DNA of 11,680 nt from Ruminiclostridium sp. (GTDB lineage Bacteria > Bacillota > Clostridia > Oscillospirales > Oscillospiraceae): positions 1 to 11,680 of the forward strand of contig JABUSR010000127.1 in assembly GCA_021442645.1 (NCBI GenBank), in the 5' to 3' direction. Below the pieces are notes generated by a model. That model was not told where the DNA came from, made no database searches, and worked only from the letters and a program-made list of their open reading frames with translations. Shown here piece by piece: positions 6,883 through 11,680 of the stretch. The translations under genes and the position numbers were made by a program. The stretch's first letter is position 1. The number at the start of each line of letters is the position of its first letter.

Positions 6883-7343
6883 ATGACGCTCCTGATCAGC
6901 AACGCCAGCGACCGGCCCATCTACGAGCAGATTGCCACCCAGGTAAAAAACGCCATCCTCTCCGGGGAACTCCGGCCGGGCCAGGCACTGCCCTCGATTC
7001 GGGCCCTAGCCAAGGACCTGCGGGTGGGCCTCATCACCACCAAGCGGGCCTACGATGAGTTGAAAAAAGTTGGAATCTCCACTCTGCGCCCGGCAAAGGT
7101 TGCTATGTGGCTGAACAGAACACCCAGCGGGTGCGGGAGAGCCTCCTCTCCCAGATTGAGGAGCATATGGAGCAGGTCCTCCCCCTGGCCATGGCCATTG
7201 TGTCCGTAGCATATTCCCTGCACGCTTCCCTCCCCGCCCTGTCCGTCTCCTCCCGTCTTCCTATCTCCCTGGCCGCTGCCGCTGTCCTCTCCGTCTTCTC
7301 CGTGCGGCTCTCCACCGGACAGCACCTTCGGCGAGCTGTCTGA
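6883..7343 (+). pseudogene. YtrA-type GntR regulator, frameshifted and with an abnormal tail
   Basis: The N-terminus from ATG 6883 is a good winged-helix GntR domain of the YtrA subfamily: LISNASDRPIYEQI, then LRPGQALPSIRALAKDL and ITTKRAYDEL. Near 7091 the frame breaks. Restoring one base in CCCGG rejoins PGKGCYVAEQNTQRVRES, the expected end of the wing and start of the short YtrA C-terminal helix region. As it stands, the reading frame ends at 7209 after junk residues. The re-framed reading continues past LPLAMA into about 45 hydrophobic residues (to a stop at 7343) with C/G-rich third positions. This does not resemble the usual YtrA C-terminus and could be the end of a lost membrane gene. 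YtrA genes normally precede ABC transporter genes; none follow here. No strong ribosome binding site precedes the ATG. A sequencing error could explain the shift but not the tail. Confidence 0.75.
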
Positions 7344-7357
7344 CCGGCGGGGGCGGC

Positions 7358-7394
7358 ACCATTTACTTGCTAACAAGCGGAAACAGTAAATGGT
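7358..7394. repeat. 10-bp inverted repeat upstream of the met leader promoter
   Basis: ACCATTTACT (7358-7367) and AGTAAATGGT (7385-7394) are perfect inverted arms separated by 17 bases. They lie between the decayed regulator and the promoter of the methionine leader. No T-run follows, so it is not a standard terminator. A regulator binding site is possible. Confidence 0.5.
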
Positions 7395-7413
7395 ACGCTC
7401 TGAAACAAGGGGA

Positions 7414-7459
7414 AACTGTACTCTACCTCTTGACAATCCTCCTATTTTATCGTACAGTT
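7414..7459. repeat. 8-bp inverted repeat flanking the met promoter
   Basis: AACTGTAC (7414-7421) and GTACAGTT (7452-7459) are perfect inverted arms 30 bases apart. The left arm lies just upstream of the -35 box, and the right arm contains the whole -10 hexamer (7453-7458). The placement would suit operator half-sites, but an 8-base match at this spacing can also occur by chance. Confidence 0.4.
7430..7458 (+). promoter_or_regulatory. Promoter of the T-box leader and metNIQ
   Basis: TTGACA (7430-7435, perfect consensus), a 17-base spacer and TACAGT (7453-7458, 4/6). Transcription would start near 7465, just ahead of the T-box stem I. The next gene starts 324 bases later, as expected for a full T-box leader. 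Confidence 0.75.
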
Positions 7460-7464
7460 AATAG

Positions 7465-7742
7465 AAACAACCATATAGGAAAAGGCAAGGAAGAGAAGAG
7501 TACGCAGAGAGGTACGGCTCAGAGAGTCCCGGAAGCTGAGAAGGGATGCGGAGGACTCTGCGGAAGATGGTCTCGGAGCTGCGCAGCCGACCGGAACCCC
7601 GTTAGGCTGCGACGGGTGCGCCCGTCACCGCGCAGGAGTGTGACAGCACTCTGTAAGACCGGTCTCGCGAGGGGTCGGTGAACCAAGGTGGTACCACGGC
7701 TTACACAGCCGTCCTTGCATTCAGTCAAGGACGGCTTTTTTT
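7465..7742 (+). promoter_or_regulatory. T-box riboswitch with methionine (AUG) specifier
   Basis: This untranslated leader senses uncharged tRNA. Stem I is visible: GAGA (7493-7496) pairs with TCTC (7571-7574), and CGCAGAG (7503-7509) with CTCTGCG (7556-7562). They enclose the specifier loop, with AGTA (7499-7502) opposite GAAGATGG and the specifier ATG at 7567-7569 followed by a purine. The apical AGAGAG and GCTGAGAAGGGAT segments fit the conserved distal region. Stem II is CGCAGCC (7582-7588)/GGCTGCG (7605-7611); further hairpins lie at 7612-7625, 7636-7651 and 7658-7679. The antiterminator is complete: AAGG (7685-7688) pairs with CCTT (7713-7716), ACGGC (7696-7700) pairs with GCCGT (7708-7712), and the bulge UGGUACC carries UGGU, which suits an ACCA tRNA end. 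Uncharged tRNA-Met binding should prevent termination and turn on metNIQ. The pairings were worked out by eye; the start near 7465 is inferred from the promoter. Confidence 0.93.
7707..7742 (+). terminator. T-box-controlled intrinsic terminator
   Basis: AGCCGTCCTTG (7707-7717) and CAAGGACGGCT (7726-7736) form a perfect 11-base stem with an 8-base loop, followed by seven T residues (7736-7742). Its left arm is shared with the antiterminator (7708-7716), so the two structures exclude each other. Confidence 0.93.
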
Positions 7743-7788
7743 ATCGAATTTTTCTGCGAGGCAGAGAGAAAGTCAGGTGAAGGATGGC

Positions 7789-8802
7789 ATGAGCAAATCC
7801 ATCATTCAAATCGAACATCTGAACAAGACCTTCGGCGAGGGGCCCACTGCGGTCCACGCCCTGGAGGATATCAACCTGGACATCCGGGAGGGCGAGATCT
7901 TCGGCATCATCGGCCTCTCCGGTGCGGGCAAGTCCACCCTGGTCCGGTGTATGAATATGCTGGAGAGACCCACCTCCGGTGCGGTCATCGTAGACGGCAA
8001 GGATATGACTAAGCTGAAGGACAAAGAGCTCCGCAAGGCCCGGCAGGATATCAGCATGATTTTCCAGAGCTTCAACCTGCTCATGCAGCGCAACGCCTTG
8101 GACAACATCTGCTTCCCCCTGGAGCTCATCGGTACCAAGCGGTCCGAGGCCGTAGCCCGAGCCCGAGAACTGCTGAAGATCGTCGGTCTTGAGACCCGGG
8201 AAAAGGCCTACCCCGCCCAGATGTCCGGCGGCCAGAAGCAGCGCGTGGCCATTGCCCGCGCCCTGGCTACCAACCCCAAGGTCCTGCTATGCGACGAGGC
8301 CACCTCGGCCCTGGACCCCACCACCACCCTCTCCATCCTGGAGCTGCTGAAGGATCTGAACCAGAAACTGGGGGTCACAGTGGTGGTCATTACCCACCAG
8401 ATGCACGTCATCGAGGAGATCTGCCACCGGGTTGCCATCCTGGACAGCGGCGTGGTGGCCGAGCAGGGAGAGGTCTCTGAGATCTTCTCCAACCCCCAGA
8501 CCGACATCGGCCGTCGGCTGGTCTACCCCAACGGGGTCCAAATCGACCAGCTCCCCTCCTCCAAGGTCATCCGCATCGCCTTTAACGGCGGCTCCTCCTA
8601 TGAGCCCCTCATCGCCTCTCTGGCCATCGACTGCGGTGTGAAGGTGAATATCTTAGGCGCTGACACCCGGAACATCGACGGCAAGGCCTTCGGCACCATG
8701 CTTCTGGGCCTCCCCGACGACGATTTTGAGGCCAACAAGGCCCTGCGCTATATCCAGGCCCAGCCTGACATCACGGTAGAGGAGGTCCCCCACAATGCTT
8801 GA
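7789..8802 (+). CDS. metN: Methionine ABC transporter ATP-binding protein MetN
   Basis: MetN is the cytoplasmic ATPase of the MetNIQ importer for L- and D-methionine. The 337-residue product has Walker A GLSGAGKST (42-50), signature SGGQ (146-149), Walker B VLLCDE (165-170) and the switch histidine H203. A C-terminal NIL domain (about 260-337) in the known family binds methionine and inhibits transport when the cell is replete. The length is near the usual 340 or so. I start at ATG 7789, with AGGTGA 8 bases upstream. An upstream in-frame extension to 7678 would translate the T-box and its terminator and is rejected. It is the first gene of the operon, 46 bases after the leader terminator, and overlaps metI by 8 bases. 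Confidence 0.97.
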   Translation: MSKSIIQIEHLNKTFGEGPTAVHALEDINLDIREGEIFGIIGLSGAGKSTLVRCMNMLERPTSGAVIVDGKDMTKLKDKELRKARQDISMIFQSFNLLMQRNALDNICFPLELIGTKRSEAVARARELLKIVGLETREKAYPAQMSGGQKQRVAIARALATNPKVLLCDEATSALDPTTTLSILELLKDLNQKLGVTVVVITHQMHVIEEICHRVAILDSGVVAEQGEVSEIFSNPQTDIGRRLVYPNGVQIDQLPSSKVIRIAFNGGSSYEPLIASLAIDCGVKVNILGADTRNIDGKAFGTMLLGLPDDDFEANKALRYIQAQPDITVEEVPHNA

Positions 8803-9475
8803 CGCCATTTCCGCCTTCCTGGCCCAGTACGGCACCCTGCTTCTGGAGGGCACCCGGGACACCATGATCATGACCATCGTGTCCACCTTCTTTGCCTACG
8901 TTCTGGGGCTGCCCCTCGGCGTGCTGCTGAACATCACCCAGCCCCACGGCATCTGGCCCAAAAAGTGGGTCAACCGCGTCTTGGGCTGGATTGTCAACGT
9001 CGGCCGTTCCCTCCCCTTCATCATCCTGATGATTGCCATCATGGACTTCACCAAGCTCATCGTGGGCACCAAGATCGGCGTCCGCGGCGCCATTGTACCC
9101 CTGGTGGTCTCCGCTGCCCCCTTCATCGCCCGCATGGTGGAGACCTCCCTGGCTGAGGTGGACGCCGGCGTGGTAGAGGCTGCGCAGTCCATGGGCGCTT
9201 CCCGCCTCCAGATCGTCCGGAAGGTCTTCCTGCCGGAAGCCCTCCCCTCCCTGATTCTGGGTGCATCTATTTCCATCATCACCATCCTGGCCTACACCGC
9301 CATCGCCGGTGCCGTGGGCGCAGGCGGCCTGGGCGACCTGGCCATCCGCTACGGTTACCAGCGGCGCGTGCCGTCCATGCTGTGGACCACCACTATCCTC
9401 ATCATCGTGCTGGTCCAGGCAATCCAAACCCTGTTCAGTTGGCTGTCCACCAAGATGGATAAGCGTCTGAGATAA
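8795..9475 (+). CDS. metI: Methionine ABC transporter permease MetI
   Basis: MetI forms the membrane channel of the methionine importer as a dimer. The 226 residues hold about five hydrophobic segments (roughly 22-46, 62-84, 96-114, 152-172 and 197-217). The EAA coupling loop EAAQSMGASRLQ, extending to about 147, contacts MetN. AGAVGAGGLGDLAIRYGYQR near the C-terminus is typical of MetI. ATG at 8795 lies inside the end of metN (overlap 8795-8802), with GAGGAGG (8780-8786) upstream, which suggests coupled translation. The length matches the family (about 217-225). It is followed by metQ after 34 bases. The identification is secure. Confidence 0.97.
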   Translation: MLDAISAFLAQYGTLLLEGTRDTMIMTIVSTFFAYVLGLPLGVLLNITQPHGIWPKKWVNRVLGWIVNVGRSLPFIILMIAIMDFTKLIVGTKIGVRGAIVPLVVSAAPFIARMVETSLAEVDAGVVEAAQSMGASRLQIVRKVFLPEALPSLILGASISIITILAYTAIAGAVGAGGLGDLAIRYGYQRRVPSMLWTTTILIIVLVQAIQTLFSWLSTKMDKRLR

Positions 9476-9509
9476 AACCCCGCAAATTTTAAAAGGAGGA
9501 ATTCCAAAA

Positions 9510-10352
9510 ATGAAGAAGATCCTGTCTCTGCTGTTTGCTCTGACCATGGCTGTGGGCCTGTGCGCCTGCGGCGGCACCACCGATGACGCCAGCTCCGACG
9601 ACACCGAGCCCGCAGGCGAGCCCGTTGTCCTGAAGATTGCTGCATCCCCCACCCCCCATGCTGAGATTCTGCAGCAGGTGGTGTCCATCCTGGCTGAGCA
9701 GAACATCACCCTGGAAATCACCGAGTACGGTGACTATGTCATCCCCAACACTGCTGTTGAGGAAGGCGACGAGAATGCCAACTACTTCCAGCACGGCCCC
9801 TATCTGGACCAGTTCAACAAGGAAAACGGCACCCACCTGGTCAGCGTGGCTAAGGTCCACTATGAGCCCATGGGCGTCTATGCCGGCATGACCGCCACCT
9901 TGGAAGAGCTGCCCGACGGCGCTGTCATCGCAGTGCCCAACGACGCTACCAACGAAGCCCGCGCCCTGCTGCTTCTGGAGTCCCTGGGTCTCATCGAGCT
10001 GAATCCCGAGGCTGGTCTGGATGCCACCCCCAACGACATCACCTCCAACCCCAAGAACCTGCAGTTCAAGGAACTGGAAGCCGCTATGCTGCCCCAGACC
10101 ATTGAGGAGGTCAACCTGTCCGTCATCAACGCCAACTATGCCCTCCAGGCCGACCTGAGCCCCGCCGAGGACGCTCTGGCCATTGAGAGCTCCGACTCTG
10201 AGGCCGCTCAGACCTACGCCAACATCATCGTGGTCAAGGAAGGCGACGAGAACAACGAGGCCGTTCTGGCCCTCATCGAGGCCATCCAGTCCGACGCAGT
10301 CCGTGATTTCATCAACGAGACTTACTCCGGCTCCGTGGTTCCCATGTTCTAA
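9510..10352 (+). CDS. metQ: Methionine-binding lipoprotein MetQ
   Basis: MetQ is the NlpA-family extracellular lipoprotein that captures methionine and delivers it to MetI. The 280-residue product starts MKKILSLLFALTMAVG with a lipobox L17-C18-A19-C20. The mature protein would begin at C20, lipidated and anchored to the outer face of the membrane, followed by a Gly/Thr/Asp/Ser-rich linker. Family signatures include ASPTPHAEIL, ITEYGDYVIPN, ANYFQHGPYLDQFN, VHYEPMGVYAG and AVIAVPNDATNEARALLLLE. Cysteine at the -2 lipobox position is less common but tolerated. AAAGGAGG (9492-9499) lies 10 bases before the ATG. It is the last gene of the operon, and a terminator follows within 20 bases. With the AUG T-box upstream, methionine is clearly the likely substrate. 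Confidence 0.96.
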   Translation: MKKILSLLFALTMAVGLCACGGTTDDASSDDTEPAGEPVVLKIAASPTPHAEILQQVVSILAEQNITLEITEYGDYVIPNTAVEEGDENANYFQHGPYLDQFNKENGTHLVSVAKVHYEPMGVYAGMTATLEELPDGAVIAVPNDATNEARALLLLESLGLIELNPEAGLDATPNDITSNPKNLQFKELEAAMLPQTIEEVNLSVINANYALQADLSPAEDALAIESSDSEAAQTYANIIVVKEGDENNEAVLALIEAIQSDAVRDFINETYSGSVVPMF

Positions 10353-10368
10353 GAACTTACCCACCCAA

Positions 10369-10403
10369 AACAGAGGGGAAGCATCTGCTTCTCCTCTGTT
10401 TTT
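10369..10403 (+). terminator. Intrinsic terminator of the metNIQ operon
   Basis: AACAGAGGGGAAGC (10369-10382) and GCTTCTCCTCTGTT (10387-10400) form a 14-base stem with one G-T wobble and loop ATCT, ending in five T residues (10399-10403). It lies 17 bases after the metQ stop. Between it and the next promoter (10404-10478) I see only GC-rich sequence with no supportable gene. Confidence 0.9.
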
Positions 10404-10478
10404 CTGTCCGGACTCCGCCCCCGACAGAAGCGGCCGCCTTTCCTTCCCGTTTCCCCCGTTCTTTGTACAATCTTGCCA

Positions 10479-10508
10479 TTGACAAACCGGGCCGGAAAGA
10501 TTTAGGAT
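10479..10508 (+). promoter_or_regulatory. Promoter of the MATE transporter gene
   Basis: TTGACA (10479-10484, perfect), an 18-base spacer and TAGGAT (10503-10508, 4/6). Transcription would start near 10515, about 57 bases ahead of the ATG. A perfect 8-base palindrome, TTGTACAA (10464-10471), lies just upstream of the -35 box; its meaning is unknown. Confidence 0.6.
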
Positions 10509-10571
10509 GTATCGTCAACTGTTTTTATGTGAAAGTAATTCCCGATATAGAACCGAAAAGGAAGCAACGCT

Positions 10572-11680
10572 ATGGATAACAAGCCGCAGAACCCACCCCT
10601 GGGGGAAAATAAGATGGGCGTCATGCCCGTGGGGAAGCTCCTCTTCACCATGTCCGTCCCTATGATGATCTCCATGCTGGTCCAGGCCCTGTACAACATC
10701 GTGGACAGCATCTTCGTGGCCCAGATCAGTGAGAACGCCCTCTCCGCTGTCTCCCTGGCCTTCCCCCTGCAGACCCTGATGATTGCTGTGGGCGTGGGCA
10801 CCGGCGTGGGCATCAACGCCTTGATCTCCCGCTCCCTGGGGGCCAAAAACCAGGAGACCGCCGACCGAATCGCCAGCGTGGGCATCCTGCTGGCCCTGTG
10901 CTCCTTTGTGGCCTTTGCCATCTTGGGCGCCCTGTTCGCCGGCCCCTTCTTCCGGCTGCAGACCGATGTTGCGGAAATCGTGGACTACGGCACCGGCTAC
11001 GGCCGCATCGTCATGTGCGCCTCCCTTGGTATCTTCATGCAGGTCACCATGGAGCGCTTGCTCCAGTCCACCGGCCGGGCCAAGCTCTCCATGATTTGCC
11101 AGCTCTGCGGTGCCATCCTGAACATCATCCTGGACCCCATTTTCATCTTCGGCCTCTTTGGCATGCCCCGGCTGGAGGTCATGGGCGCCGCCGTGGCCAC
11201 CGTCATCGGCCAGTGGGTGGCCGCAGGAATTGGTCTCTTCTTCAACCTCAAATTCAACCCGGAGCTGAACCTCCGAATGAAATACATCCGCTTCCACGGC
11301 CCCACTATCCGGAACATCTACCGCATCGGCGTGCCCTCTATCCTGATGCAGTGCATCAGCTCGGTGATGGTCTTCTTCCTCAACCGTATTCTCCTGTCCT
11401 TTACCACCACCGCCACCGCCGTCTTCGGCGCCTACTTCAAGCTACAGAGCTTCATCTTCATGCCCATCTTCGGCCTGAACAACGGCATGGTCCCCATTAT
11501 CTCCTTCAACTACGGTGCGAAAAAGCCCGACCGGCTGTATAAGACCATCAAGCTCTCCGTCCTCACCGCCGTCTCCATCATGGCCGTGGGCGTCATTCTC
11601 TTCGAGGCCGTTCCCCAGGTCCTCCTGGGCTTCTTCAACCCCTCCGAGGAGATGCTGCGCATCGGCGTACCCGCCATGCG
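10572..11680 (+). CDS. MATE-family efflux transporter, C-terminus cut by window edge
   Basis: A polytopic membrane transporter of the MATE (multidrug and toxic compound extrusion) family. Members export organic cations, drugs or metabolites in exchange for Na+ or H+. I read 369 residues from ATG 10572 to the right edge; the family is about 450, so the last few helices are missing. The diagnostic first MatE repeat is clear: VGKLLFTMSVPMMISMLVQALYNIVDSIFVAQ, ENALSAVSLAFPLQ and GTGVGINALISRSLGAKN. The second repeat is visible around YRIGVPSILMQCISSVM and GLNNGMVPIISFNYGAKKPDR. AAAAGGAAG lies 8 bases before the ATG. It has its own promoter and follows the met terminator, so it is not part of metNIQ. 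The substrate cannot be told from sequence; DinF/MepA-like is the closest general description. Confidence 0.93.
   Translation, partial: MDNKPQNPPLGENKMGVMPVGKLLFTMSVPMMISMLVQALYNIVDSIFVAQISENALSAVSLAFPLQTLMIAVGVGTGVGINALISRSLGAKNQETADRIASVGILLALCSFVAFAILGALFAGPFFRLQTDVAEIVDYGTGYGRIVMCASLGIFMQVTMERLLQSTGRAKLSMICQLCGAILNIILDPIFIFGLFGMPRLEVMGAAVATVIGQWVAAGIGLFFNLKFNPELNLRMKYIRFHGPTIRNIYRIGVPSILMQCISSVMVFFLNRILLSFTTTATAVFGAYFKLQSFIFMPIFGLNNGMVPIISFNYGAKKPDRLYKTIKLSVLTAVSIMAVGVILFEAVPQVLLGFFNPSEEMLRIGVPAM

Noticed and set aside
7050..7436. Minus-strand frames across the decayed regulator
   Set aside because: They show no recognisable domain. The re-framed plus-strand reading gives a better family match at its start.
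7678..7788. N-terminal extension of MetN from an upstream start
   Set aside because: It would translate the T-box antiterminator and terminator. The ATG at 7789 has a good ribosome binding site and gives the family length.
8771..10364. Long minus-strand open frames (8771-9721 and 9489-10364)
   Set aside because: They mirror metI and metQ, which are unmistakable on the plus strand. The minus-strand translations are low-complexity (Gly/His/Asp-rich) and lack ribosome binding sites.
10515..11297. Minus-strand open frame opposite the MATE gene
   Set aside because: The plus-strand MATE protein is clear; this frame is Gly/His/Asp-rich and shadow-like.

Overview
The window looks like a chromosomal segment of a GC-rich Clostridia bacterium, most likely Oscillospiraceae (Flavonifractor/Oscillibacter-like). 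This is inferred from four things: a split ATP phosphoribosyltransferase (short HisG plus HisZ), a T-box riboswitch, strong AGGAGG-type ribosome binding sites, and C/G-rich third codon positions next to AT-rich promoters. No tRNA, rRNA, CRISPR array, integrase or insertion sequence was seen.

Left part, minus strand (1-3015): a hisZ-hisG-hisD histidine operon. It runs off the left edge with hisD missing only its last residues. Both gene junctions are 4-base ATGA overlaps. The promoter is well formed, and a perfect 8-6-8 palindrome (TTTATCAC-N6-GTGATAAA) lies across its spacer and -10 box. That points to repressor control rather than a leader riboswitch. A strong hairpin separates the operon from the gene behind it.

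Middle (3156-6830): two genes diverge from a 200-base AT-rich region with a good promoter on each side. The minus-strand gene encodes a 663-residue membrane protein: cytoplasmic zinc ribbon, charged linker, Pro/Glu-rich stretch with six octapeptide repeats, one transmembrane helix, and two bacterial Ig-like (Big_2) domains outside. The plus-strand gene encodes a CbbX/SpoVK-type AAA+ ATPase with an N-terminal region of about 170 residues that I do not recognise. This pair is the least understood part of the window.

Right of centre (6840-7343): a decayed YtrA-type GntR regulator. Its winged-helix domain is intact, but one missing base shifts the frame, and after re-framing it runs into a hydrophobic tail unlike a normal YtrA C-terminus. 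The ABC transporter genes that usually follow such regulators are absent.

Right part (7358-10403): a methionine uptake operon, metN-metI-metQ, behind a complete T-box leader with an AUG specifier, a consensus antiterminator and an intrinsic terminator. Uncharged tRNA-Met should switch the operon on. Two inverted repeats surround the leader promoter and hint at an extra layer of control. A terminator closes the operon. A separate promoter then drives a MATE-family efflux gene that runs off the right edge.
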